From: Spirochaetaceae bacterium
GTDB taxonomy: Bacteria > Spirochaetota > Spirochaetia > DSM-27196 > SKKC01
Direction of reading: 5' to 3'
NCBI GenBank assembly: GCA_007128315.1
Contig: SKXQ01000131.1
Coordinates: 1 to 62,423, forward strand
Length of the DNA stretch: 62,423 bases
The notes beneath the pieces were generated by a model, which searched no databases, was not told the DNA's origin, and saw only the letters and a program-made list of their open reading frames with translations. The position numbers were made by a program, and so were the translations under genes. Numbering within the stretch: the stretch's first letter is position 1; every line of letters starts with the position of its first letter. Shown one piece after another: positions 33,348 through 41,737 of this stretch.

Positions 33348-34784
33348 ATGAGTCTGAACTGGCGCGAAATCGATACCGTACTCGAGGAACTACGGCTTCC
33401 CGATTACCACATTCAGCAGGTCTACCAGCCGGATTTCCGGAACCTGGTCTTCGAACTCTACCGACCCGGAGCCCGTATATTTCTGCTGTTGTCGCTCGAA
33501 CAGGGCCGAACGAGACTCCATGCAACAACACGAAGGCCGCGCAAGAGCCGAAAGGTCCAGCGATTCGAAGCTTTTCTTAAAGCACGCATCCGCGGTGGGC
33601 GAATCATCGCGGCAGACCAGCCGGAGTCAGAACGCGTCGTTCGCTTCGTGATTGAACGCGCCTCGGAACAGACCATCCTGTGGTTACGACTGTGGGGAGG
33701 AGCAGCAAATCTCATCGCAACGAATACCGACCTGACCATACTGGACTGTTTTTTTCGCCGTCCGAAGCGGAACGAGATCAGCGGAGCGGTTTTCGATACA
33801 GGCTTCCTCCGCACCGGAAAGCCTGACGGAGCTCACGCACGAGAGCGGTTTACCGTACGTGACTTCCCGGATTCAGACACGCTGAACGAACACCTTGATA
33901 CGTTTTACCACGGACAGATCGAAGACGAATCGGTCGAAAAGATACGTTCTGAGTGCGTTTCGCTGATCAGACGTCGGGAATCGTCGCTACAGGCCCGTCT
34001 CGATGATGTGGAGCGGGGAATTATCGAGGCCGACAGTTCGGAACAGTACAGGCATCAGGCAGACCTCATACTGTCTTCGCTGCATTTGATCGAAGACAGG
34101 GCTGAAAGCGTCACGACTATCGACTGGGCCAATGAGAACAGGGAGATTACACTGAAGCTCGACCCGCACATGAGCCCGACCGAGAACGCACATGTGCTCT
34201 ATCAAAAAGCCCAGAAAGCCGAAGAACAGCGGCAGGATCTGATCGATAAGCAGAGCGAAATACGCGCACTTCTCGAAGCGTTAAGAGCTCTCCAGACACA
34301 GGCACAGAAAACAGACATCATCCGTGAACTCACGGCAATCAGATCCCAGGTAGTACCATCGGACAGGATTTCCGGGAACGAGCAGAAAAAAGCTTCCCCC
34401 GGTCTTCGATTCGAGAGCGGCGGATTCATAATCCTCGTTGGTAGAAATGCCAGGGAAAACGACGCGTTACTGCGACGCCATGTCCGGGGAAATGACCTGT
34501 GGCTCCATACACGGGATTATCCGGGCGGATATGTGTTTGTGCTGCATCGGGGGAGTAAGTCACCGCCTCTCGAAACGCTGATTGACGCCGGACACCTAGC
34601 AGTACATTACAGCCAGGCATCCTCGGAGAAACTTGTCGATCTGTACTATACACAGGTAAAATACCTGCGGCGGGCCCGGGACGCCGGGACTGGAACTGTC
34701 CTGCCGACCCAGGAAAAGAACTTTGTCGTCCGCATGGAAGCCGAGAGACTTCAAAAACTGCTTTCACAACACAGCCGATATTGA
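33348..34784 (+). CDS. NFACT-domain protein (RqcH/FbpA family)
   Basis: 478 residues. Layout: NFACT-N domain (about 1-180, LNWREIDTVLEEL, FLLLSLEQGRTRLHAT), coiled coil (about 190-340) and the NFACT-R RNA-binding domain (about 365-478) with VGRNARENDALLRRHV and the DLWLHTRDYPGG motif. The family (RqcH, Rqc2) binds stalled 60S or 50S subunits and adds C-terminal alanine tails for degradation. NFACT-N here is short and lacks the clear helix-hairpin-helix set, so elongation activity is uncertain. Sits between folC and the MEMO-like gene with 8- and 30-base gaps. Confidence 0.88.
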   Translation: MSLNWREIDTVLEELRLPDYHIQQVYQPDFRNLVFELYRPGARIFLLLSLEQGRTRLHATTRRPRKSRKVQRFEAFLKARIRGGRIIAADQPESERVVRFVIERASEQTILWLRLWGGAANLIATNTDLTILDCFFRRPKRNEISGAVFDTGFLRTGKPDGAHARERFTVRDFPDSDTLNEHLDTFYHGQIEDESVEKIRSECVSLIRRRESSLQARLDDVERGIIEADSSEQYRHQADLILSSLHLIEDRAESVTTIDWANENREITLKLDPHMSPTENAHVLYQKAQKAEEQRQDLIDKQSEIRALLEALRALQTQAQKTDIIRELTAIRSQVVPSDRISGNEQKKASPGLRFESGGFIILVGRNARENDALLRRHVRGNDLWLHTRDYPGGYVFVLHRGSKSPPLETLIDAGHLAVHYSQASSEKLVDLYYTQVKYLRRARDAGTGTVLPTQEKNFVVRMEAERLQKLLSQHSRY

Positions 34785-34814
34785 ATGCGGGCCGGGAATC
34801 GCCATACTTAAGAC

Positions 34815-35675
34815 ATGGGCAAAGTCGGCGAACCGCTGGTTCGTGAAGCAGTTCTTGAGGGTTTATTCTACCCGCACAGGTCCCACGATCTCCGAGAGGC
34901 AGTCTCGAACCTGCTCGTACGGTCCGAAGAGCCGGCCGGCCGCGCGAAGGGAATAATCTGCCCGCACGCGAGTTTTCAGTACGCCGGACTGCACGAGGCG
35001 ACTGCGTTCAAGGCGGCTGCGGCACGTGACGTACACCTGGTGGTGATACTCGCCTCGGCAACGCATCATTCAGATCGTACTCCTGCCGTGCCGGAGTCTC
35101 ACGTCTTTCGCACGCCGCTCGGCGACAGCAACATAGACAGGCGGTTCATCTCGGCACTTGAAAGACGTGTCAGAATGATCCGAAGAGATGACCTGCCCTT
35201 TCTCGAATCCCCCGCAGTCGAGACTCCTTTGCCGTTTATACAGTATCTCTGGCCGGAAGCACGGATCGCTCCCTGTATTGTCCCCCGCCTCGAGTCGGAA
35301 TCCATAGATGAACTCGGACATGGACTCGTAGAGGCAGCGCGACACCATGCCGATGACAACGTTCTATGGGTCGCTTCGACGAACATAGCCCGGGGAGGAA
35401 ACGCCGGACAAACGCGGGCGGTTGCGGACCTGGTTCTCGGACAGCTTGCCAATCCGTCGACGAATCCCGACTGCAAAGATCAACGCAATGTCCACAGCCC
35501 GGGTGCATACCCCGCTGACACGGTATGCAGGTTGCTGCGCAGGTGTACCGGGTCAGAAATATCCTGTGAAATCCTGACACGTGGTTCGAGTTGTGATTTT
35601 GACGGAAACACCGAATCAAACACCGAGTACGCGTCTATCTCGTTAACCGAGTGTCGACCCGCAGGCAGGGATTAA
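34815..35675 (+). CDS. MEMO1-like (AmmeMemoRadiSam B family) protein, degenerate
   Basis: 286 residues. EAVLEGLFYP at the start, ICPHASFQYAGLHEATAFKA, ASATHH and ETPLPFIQYLWPE correspond to the family motifs. The SSDLSHY-type motif reads STNIARG and the conserved C-terminal cysteine region is scarcely visible, so the iron/copper-binding set seems incomplete (first His-rich pair present, the rest altered). Family members resemble class III dioxygenases; their reaction is unproven. No AMMECR1 or radical SAM partner gene adjoins it. Start ATG follows the NFACT stop after 30 bases. Confidence 0.7.
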   Translation: MGKVGEPLVREAVLEGLFYPHRSHDLREAVSNLLVRSEEPAGRAKGIICPHASFQYAGLHEATAFKAAAARDVHLVVILASATHHSDRTPAVPESHVFRTPLGDSNIDRRFISALERRVRMIRRDDLPFLESPAVETPLPFIQYLWPEARIAPCIVPRLESESIDELGHGLVEAARHHADDNVLWVASTNIARGGNAGQTRAVADLVLGQLANPSTNPDCKDQRNVHSPGAYPADTVCRLLRRCTGSEISCEILTRGSSCDFDGNTESNTEYASISLTECRPAGRD

Positions 35676-35733
35676 GCTTCCATTTTCCTGCAGCTGTCTA
35701 TACATTAGGGGTCTGGAGAGGTCACCTCGCAAC

Positions 35734-37158
35734 ATGAGAATACGCACAATCGACTCAGGCCTTGTTCATCTCGAACGTGACGAAAAAACATATCTCGGGA
35801 TTGCCGTTGGAAAGCCCGGGCGAACATTCGGCCTGCGCAAACTCACGGAAGCATCGGGTCCGAGAGGATGGATCGTCTCAGGTAACGAGATTTCTGCGTG
35901 GGACACCCACGGTATCGTAGAACACGAGGACAATGTATACCTGTACGGAGCGTTCTGCGATCCGACACCGCTTTCAGTGATCATTGCGTTGCCGGTGGAC
36001 GAAGCCCTCGGCTGCATCGAGCGCCTTGCACACGCACTCGACGTGCTGACCCGCGCCGATCGTTGTCCGAAAAGGATCCATACACGGGGGGTTCTGTTTC
36101 TACAATCCGGAGAGATCCTGTTTCTCGGTGACCGTGTGATTGACTCCATTGCCGATATGTCCGATGAGTCAACACGTATCGAGGAAATGGAACGTCTAAA
36201 CTATCCCGACTATGATGGTCCGGGTAACGGAAGTTTCGCTGTATCGGTTCTTTTGTATCGCGTCCTCTGTGGTCAATGGCCGTACAAGGCTGAAACCGAG
36301 GAAGACATACATACACATATCCGTGAGGCTCACGCCCTGGGTCCGGAACTGTACAGACCCGACCTTGATCTTACCGTCGCAAAGTCCGTTTTTGCTGCAG
36401 TCAGGAACCAGGGCACGAAAACCTTCGAGGACTGGTCCCGGGAAATACACGACTGGCGCGACAGTGGATACACCCGAACGATCGACGAAAAAGAGCGGGA
36501 AGAACTGCAGAAGCGGGCAACGTCAGCGCGCATCACTATGGATAAGTCTCTTGGCCGCCGGGAGATGGTGCGAAAACACTGGAAACAGGTTGTCGTCATA
36601 ACGCTTGGAATCATAATAGCCGGAAGCATTCCCATGAGCATGCTCCGTAACCACCTGGCTCCACGGAGAACCGCCGGCATGGCTCCTCAGGAAGTCGTAG
36701 AAGCATTCCTCTTTGGCCAGAACGAGCTCGACCATGATCTTATGGACGATGCCGTTATCGATGGTGCCGGCCGTCAGTACATTCGTGAAGTCACGAACTT
36801 ATTCGTGGTGTCCCGCATGCGCATGAGCGTCGAAATGGATAGCGGTATCATCGATCCGGTAAACTGGACAGCAGACGGACGGCCGGCCCTTGAACCCGGG
36901 CGTTGGGTCTACGGAGTTGTGAACCCGGAGTTCGAGCAGCTATCGGGTTCTTCGAACGAAACCGTTTTCCGTGTCCGCTACGAACGGTGGTCGCCGGATC
37001 AGGACACACACGGTGATCCTGAAGAAATCGACCTTGAGACGCCTATGGGCTTCAGCGGCGTACGCCGCGAAGACATCTTTCGTCTCAGGCTGGACGGCAG
37101 CGACTGGGTCATTTTTGAGCTGGAGACGGTCTCACGGGAACGAATCGAAGACTGGTAA
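35734..37158 (+). CDS. pseudokinase with membrane helix and extracytoplasmic domain
   Basis: 474 residues. The N-terminal 260 residues follow the Ser/Thr kinase order: a strand pair, IHTRGVLFLQSGEILFLGD where the catalytic loop and DFG should be, then YPDYDGPGNGSFAVSVLLYRVLCGQWPY, which matches the alpha-F region (SxG..YxxLxGxxPF). The HRD aspartate, the paired asparagine and the DFG Asp context are not conserved. A charged coil leads to one helix (about 285-305) and a C-terminal domain of about 165 residues outside the membrane. It probably acts as a binding rather than a catalytic protein. Its stop overlaps the next gene (TAATG). The ribosome site overlaps a small dyad (35718-35728). Confidence 0.72.
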   Translation: MRIRTIDSGLVHLERDEKTYLGIAVGKPGRTFGLRKLTEASGPRGWIVSGNEISAWDTHGIVEHEDNVYLYGAFCDPTPLSVIIALPVDEALGCIERLAHALDVLTRADRCPKRIHTRGVLFLQSGEILFLGDRVIDSIADMSDESTRIEEMERLNYPDYDGPGNGSFAVSVLLYRVLCGQWPYKAETEEDIHTHIREAHALGPELYRPDLDLTVAKSVFAAVRNQGTKTFEDWSREIHDWRDSGYTRTIDEKEREELQKRATSARITMDKSLGRREMVRKHWKQVVVITLGIIIAGSIPMSMLRNHLAPRRTAGMAPQEVVEAFLFGQNELDHDLMDDAVIDGAGRQYIREVTNLFVVSRMRMSVEMDSGIIDPVNWTADGRPALEPGRWVYGVVNPEFEQLSGSSNETVFRVRYERWSPDQDTHGDPEEIDLETPMGFSGVRREDIFRLRLDGSDWVIFELETVSRERIEDW

Positions 37159-38090
37159 TGAGTGCTTCGGACCGGATAGCAATACATGGCGATCCTTCCA
37201 TCGACTCCTGCCTGTCAGCTGTACGCTCGAAAACCATAGACGCCACACCACACTTCACCTTTGACGAGAACTTTATTCTTCGCCCGGAGGATCCCTTGGA
37301 TGTACCGTCGCTTCCGATACACCACGACGTGCGAGTCTCTGAGGTGCCACACGAGCTCTCCGGGAGACTCGCAACGGCAATAGCGCGTATCGTCGAGAGA
37401 CTACCGGGACTTTTCAAGGGATGCCGGTACATTTTTGACCCTGCGCGCCCACTCCAACCGGTGTTCTATCGCATTATTCCCGGCCCTGCCCGTTCGTACG
37501 TGTATCTGCTGCGTATCAATCTCGAGTTCATGCCGAGCATTCACCATGTGATCGAGAAGGGATCGAACGATTTCAGCCCGGCGTACCGTACCAGCCAGCT
37601 TCCCGTAGACGCATTGATCCTTCCCGTTGAACACGCCGATGACGACGTCATACAACTGAAGCGATATGTGACGAGTACCTGGCGCGGCGAAACGGGTCGT
37701 GGGTATCTGACTCAGGGGATCTGGATTGACCGCGACTTTGCGAAATTCCTGTCCGGCATTATGATACCTTCCGGCCACCGCCTGTATCCCTGGTTTCCTG
37801 TCAGCACTCGATACAACAGCATCAGTTATGCTCCCGTCGATCAGGACCCGGAAAACATCGATCGCACGATACAACACGTGGCGCTGATCGAGTCTTTTTT
37901 TTCCCCTCACATGGAAAAGATCGAGTCGATACTGCATAAGGGTGATACCGAAAAAGCGGCTGATCTCGCGAAAGACCTGTACTCCGCGTTTCCCGAAGAT
38001 GCCCGTGCCGTATACCGAAAGACATACAGCCGACCGTACCTGAACGAGTTCGAACAGAAGGAGTATCGCATTGAACACGAAACTGTATGA
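37158..38090 (+). CDS. unknown protein encoded between a pseudokinase and murD
   Basis: 310 residues, not recognised. It has no signal peptide or membrane helix. Features: a proline-rich, His-containing N-terminal region (residues 30-60), a strand-rich middle (YVYLLRINLEFMPS, VDALILPVEHAD) and a helical C-terminal end (HMEKIESILHKGDTEKAADLAKDLYSAFPED) that may be a single TPR-like pair. Its start overlaps the pseudokinase stop by one base and its own last 20 bases overlap murD, so it is coupled to both. A role with the pseudokinase in envelope control is inference only. Confidence 0.75.
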   Translation: MSASDRIAIHGDPSIDSCLSAVRSKTIDATPHFTFDENFILRPEDPLDVPSLPIHHDVRVSEVPHELSGRLATAIARIVERLPGLFKGCRYIFDPARPLQPVFYRIIPGPARSYVYLLRINLEFMPSIHHVIEKGSNDFSPAYRTSQLPVDALILPVEHADDDVIQLKRYVTSTWRGETGRGYLTQGIWIDRDFAKFLSGIMIPSGHRLYPWFPVSTRYNSISYAPVDQDPENIDRTIQHVALIESFFSPHMEKIESILHKGDTEKAADLAKDLYSAFPEDARAVYRKTYSRPYLNEFEQKEYRIEHETV

Positions 38091-39402
38091 AGGAGCGCGT
38101 GTTACGGTTCTCGGTCTGGGACTTCACGGAGGAGGTATTGAGACCGTACGGTACCTGCACCGACACGGGGCGCAGATCACGGTTACCGACCTTCGCAGTG
38201 AAGAACAACTAGCTCCGAGCCTTCGACGAATAGAAGGTATGGCGGACCGGGTTGTTCTGGGGCTCCACAATGAAGAGGACATAGTCGACAGTGACTTTGT
38301 CGTCAAGAACCCTGCCGTACCACGGTCGGCGCCGATCCTGAAATCAGCCAGACAGGTTCGGACCGATATCTCGCTGTTTTTTGAAGCCTGGTCAGGACTG
38401 TGTATTGCCGTCACGGGCAGCAAGGGAAAGAGCACCGTGTCGAGTATGATCCATTATGCGCTGCTTCAGACCGACCCCCGCGCCCGCCTCGGCGGAAACA
38501 TTACGGTCAGCCCGCTCAGTTTCGTCGACGAGATCTCAACCGACACGCCGGTGGTCCTCGAGCTTTCGAGTTTTCAGCTCGGTGATCTGAGATTCGCAGC
38601 CGAGAGCGGAGCTGCCGTCCGCTTCAGGCCTCAGGTCGCGATCATCACGAACATATACCATGATCATCAGGATTACTACCGCGGGAGCATGGAGGCCTAC
38701 GTTCGCGACAAGGAACGAATCTTCGAGACCATGCCGGACGACGGTACACTGATTCTCGGATCAAGTGATTCCTGGGCAGCCCGTTTCGAGTCCCGGGCAT
38801 CAGTTAGGGTCCTGCGAGCCGGTGCGATCGTTCCCGAAGATTCAACAGATACGGTACCAACACCTCTGCAGCAGAACAGGACAATCGCGGTTGCTGCCCT
38901 CAAGAGTATCGGATTCGACGCAGACGCGACACAGGAGCTTCTCGTTGGTTTTCGCGGCATAGAACACCGGTTCGAAGAGGTCTGCTCAACAGGTCGGGTT
39001 ACAGTGATCAACGACAGTGCAGCAACCGTACCCGAAGCCTGCGCTGCTGCGGTTCGTTCGGCGGGGATTGACACAGTGCTCATCGCCGGGGGTACCGACA
39101 AGATGCTCGACGTATCGCCGTTCCGAGAAATCGCGCAAAGATGTCGGCATCTTGTCCTGCTCAAAGGGTCTGCCACGAGCCGGGTTCAGAACCTGCTCGG
39201 TCCCGAGGGGCTATCGTATCACGGTCCGTTCGAATCACTGGAGGACGCGTTGAACGAGGCTGTCCAGCTGGTAAACAGATCAAACTGCTCCCGCTTACTG
39301 TTCAGTCCGGGATGTGCGAGCTTCGAGCTCTTTGAAAACGAGTTCGACCGGGGAAGGCAGTTCAAAAAGCTTGTCGAAGCGGTACGCGCCGATTTAGAGT
39401 AG
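38071..39402 (+). CDS. murD: UDP-N-acetylmuramoyl-L-alanine:D-glutamate ligase
   Basis: 443 residues beginning with TTG at 38071, preceded by GGAG at nine bases and overlapping the gene before by 20 bases. MurD adds D-Glu to UDP-MurNAc-L-Ala in the cytoplasm. Rossmann start VTVLGLGLHGGG (about 11-22), ATP loop VTGSKGKSTVSS (about 114-125), the LELSSFQLGDL motif and NIYHDHQDYYR. The C-terminal domain includes VINDSAATVPEA. The usual length is about 440-450. The nearest other mur genes, murE and ddl, are 10 kb away. Adenosine deaminase follows after 29 bases. Confidence 0.95.
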   Translation: MNTKLYEGARVTVLGLGLHGGGIETVRYLHRHGAQITVTDLRSEEQLAPSLRRIEGMADRVVLGLHNEEDIVDSDFVVKNPAVPRSAPILKSARQVRTDISLFFEAWSGLCIAVTGSKGKSTVSSMIHYALLQTDPRARLGGNITVSPLSFVDEISTDTPVVLELSSFQLGDLRFAAESGAAVRFRPQVAIITNIYHDHQDYYRGSMEAYVRDKERIFETMPDDGTLILGSSDSWAARFESRASVRVLRAGAIVPEDSTDTVPTPLQQNRTIAVAALKSIGFDADATQELLVGFRGIEHRFEEVCSTGRVTVINDSAATVPEACAAAVRSAGIDTVLIAGGTDKMLDVSPFREIAQRCRHLVLLKGSATSRVQNLLGPEGLSYHGPFESLEDALNEAVQLVNRSNCSRLLFSPGCASFELFENEFDRGRQFKKLVEAVRADLE

Positions 39403-39431
39403 ACTACGCAACAGAAAAGGACAGGTACCGA

Positions 39432-40643
39432 ATGCATTCGTACAGCGCAGAATTCCTCAAGGCGATTCCGAAGACCGACCTTCATGTGCATCTAGACGGC
39501 AGTCTCCGGCTCTCTACTCTGATCGACCTCGCGGGGCAATACGACGTTCAGTTACCAAGTTTCACCGAAGCGGGAATGAAGGAACTCGTCTTCAAGGACT
39601 CCTATCGCAACCTTGACGAGTATCTTAATGGATTCCGATGGACAACGGCGGTAATGCAGCATCGTGAAGCACTGCGGCGGGTCGCCTATGAACTCGCCAT
39701 GGATAACGCTGCCGAAGGCGTCCGGTACCTTGAAGTTCGTTTTGCTCCGCAGCTTCATATGTCAGTCGATCTTTCGTTCGAAGACGTATTGCGCGCGGTG
39801 GACGATGGTCTTCGTACAGCCGCACGCGAAATCAGCAGTTCCAGCCCTGATCTCCCGCAGTTCAACTACGGAATCATCGTATGTGCAATGCGATTCTTTA
39901 CCGCCGCGTTCTCCCGGTACTACGCAACACTTGCCGCCGGACTCCAGTTCAGCACGCTCAGGGAAATACAGCAACTTGCAAGTTACGAACTCGCACGTGC
40001 AGCAGTGCGACTGAGAGACACCTCCGACATTCAGATCGTTGGATTTGACCTCGCAGGGAGCGAGCGTGGAAACCCTGCAGGAGTTCACTCCCGCGCGTTC
40101 GCGCACGCTCACGAAAATTTCCTTCACAAGACCGTTCACGCCGGTGAAGCATACGGACCTGAGTCCATTTTTCAGGCGATCACTATACTGCACGCAGATC
40201 GCATCGGACACGGCCTTCACCTCTTCGACGCTGAAATGATCGAGAATCCCGACATTGCTGACCCGGACCGATACGTCGAACGTCTCGCAAACTCAATTGC
40301 GGAAACACGCACTGCGGTCGAAGTCTGCCTCACGAGCAATCTGCAGACCTCACCGGATATTGCCGACATAAAGCATCACTCCCTCGCACGCATGCTCGAT
40401 CGTGGTATTTCGGTGACACTCTGCACAGATAACAGACTCGTGAGCGGGACGACCGTTACTGATGAAATACAGCTGGCGGTGGATTCATTCGATATTCCGC
40501 CGGAGACTCTCAGGAACATCGTTATTCACGGCTTCAAGCGAAGTTTCTACTATGGCACGTACGCGGAGAAGCGCCGCTATGTACGTGGTATTATCGACTA
40601 CTACGACAAGATCAGTCAGAACTTCTTGCGGAAACGCCGGTAA
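39432..40643 (+). CDS. add: adenosine deaminase
   Basis: 403 residues, longer than the usual 330-350 because of an inserted stretch near residues 130-160. All key motifs are present: TDLHVHLDGS (metal-binding His pair), HAGEA (His and catalytic Glu), RIGHG, VCLTSN and LCTDNRLVSGT (metal-binding Asp). The TDN form in place of TDD is shared by many bacterial enzymes. It converts adenosine (and deoxyadenosine) to inosine in purine salvage. Its 3' end overlaps the convergent FemAB-like gene by 28 bases. Confidence 0.93.
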   Translation: MHSYSAEFLKAIPKTDLHVHLDGSLRLSTLIDLAGQYDVQLPSFTEAGMKELVFKDSYRNLDEYLNGFRWTTAVMQHREALRRVAYELAMDNAAEGVRYLEVRFAPQLHMSVDLSFEDVLRAVDDGLRTAAREISSSSPDLPQFNYGIIVCAMRFFTAAFSRYYATLAAGLQFSTLREIQQLASYELARAAVRLRDTSDIQIVGFDLAGSERGNPAGVHSRAFAHAHENFLHKTVHAGEAYGPESIFQAITILHADRIGHGLHLFDAEMIENPDIADPDRYVERLANSIAETRTAVEVCLTSNLQTSPDIADIKHHSLARMLDRGISVTLCTDNRLVSGTTVTDEIQLAVDSFDIPPETLRNIVIHGFKRSFYYGTYAEKRRYVRGIIDYYDKISQNFLRKRR

Positions 40644-41731
40644 TACCACATGCGGACTGATTCAGCCTGTCGGTAGGCTCCGGCGCGAATGACGCGCAGA
40701 TTTGCGTCGATGGTGCCGGGCATCATTTTCTGTGCTCCACCAAAGCCCGTCTTGAAACGGTATAAACCGTGCATGGGATGATCAGTATCGTCCGACGGGG
40801 GTATTCCGAAAAAGTCGTACTCGACACAGCCCGCTTCCCGGGCACGCTGTATGGCTTCCCACTGCAGCGCGTAGGCGGGCATGAGGTTCCTTTTCCGGTC
40901 GGACGCAGCACCGAAAACGTAGGTCGACCGCTGTGGTGTACGAGCCGTTATAATCGCGGCGATCGTTTCACCTTCATGTTCAGCACACAAGAGCTCCCGA
41001 ACGGGTACCTGTTCGGGTGAGAGTTTCAGGAAACGCTCATAATACGCCTGCGAATGAATGGTAATCCGGTCGCGATCGGCCGTAATACGGTAAAGGCGAT
41101 AGAACTCTTCGATATCCCTGTCAAGATCATCCGGCCTGCTCACTCTGATCCGGACGCCTTTCTTTGTCGCAAGCCGTATGTTATACCGCCATTTCGGCTT
41201 CATGCCGGCGAGAATAGTTTCGAGATCAGCCGTGAGATCCAGAATCACGGTATCCGGTGGCTGTATATCCGACGCTGACGCTGAGAGCGACGGGCAGTCC
41301 GCTCCACGGAAACCTCTTTTCAGCTGGAAAACCTGTTTCCGTGCAGTCGAAGAAAATGCCTTCGAATCGAGCTCCCATGGCGGATCAAAGCGGATGATCG
41401 CGGTATCCCGAGGCAGCGTCGAAGCAATATCGGCGGCCAGACGCGACAGCGAAGCCGAAATAAGCCGCGCGTCTTCGACCGAATCAATGCTGTCCCGGGC
41501 CGCCAGACCTAGCAAGCTGGCCTCGGGTCCGTGTGGTACATAAGCGAGTCTGAGTCCGGGGGCAACTCGTCGGTGGAGCAGGAGCACACCACCCCCTCCC
41601 TCATTGACGTAGGCTTGTGGCATCCAACCGGCATGGGACTTGAACTGTCCCCACCATGGTGTCTGCATGAAGCCTGAACCCGGCGGGAGCTCTGACGGAA
41701 GAATCTGCTGTACGGAGCCAACAGGGTTCAT
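40616..41731 (-). CDS. FemAB-family aminoacyltransferase (peptidoglycan bridge)
   Basis: 371 residues with two GNAT-like folds and no helix. FMQTPWWGQFKSH at the start, the MKPKWRYNIRLATKKGVRI segment, HSQAYYERFLK, and the C-terminal YALQWEAIQRAREAGCVEYDFFGIPP are the usual FemAB/FemX motifs. These enzymes take an aminoacyl-tRNA and add the residue to the lipid-linked precursor, or to the stem peptide. The amino acid used is unknown. Seven bases after the metG stop, so probably cotranscribed with it; convergent with add, overlapping it by 28 bases. Confidence 0.88.
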   Translation of the reverse strand: MNPVGSVQQILPSELPPGSGFMQTPWWGQFKSHAGWMPQAYVNEGGGGVLLLHRRVAPGLRLAYVPHGPEASLLGLAARDSIDSVEDARLISASLSRLAADIASTLPRDTAIIRFDPPWELDSKAFSSTARKQVFQLKRGFRGADCPSLSASASDIQPPDTVILDLTADLETILAGMKPKWRYNIRLATKKGVRIRVSRPDDLDRDIEEFYRLYRITADRDRITIHSQAYYERFLKLSPEQVPVRELLCAEHEGETIAAIITARTPQRSTYVFGAASDRKRNLMPAYALQWEAIQRAREAGCVEYDFFGIPPSDDTDHPMHGLYRFKTGFGGAQKMMPGTIDANLRVIRAGAYRQAESVRMWYYRRFRKKF

Positions 41732-41737
41732 AACAGA

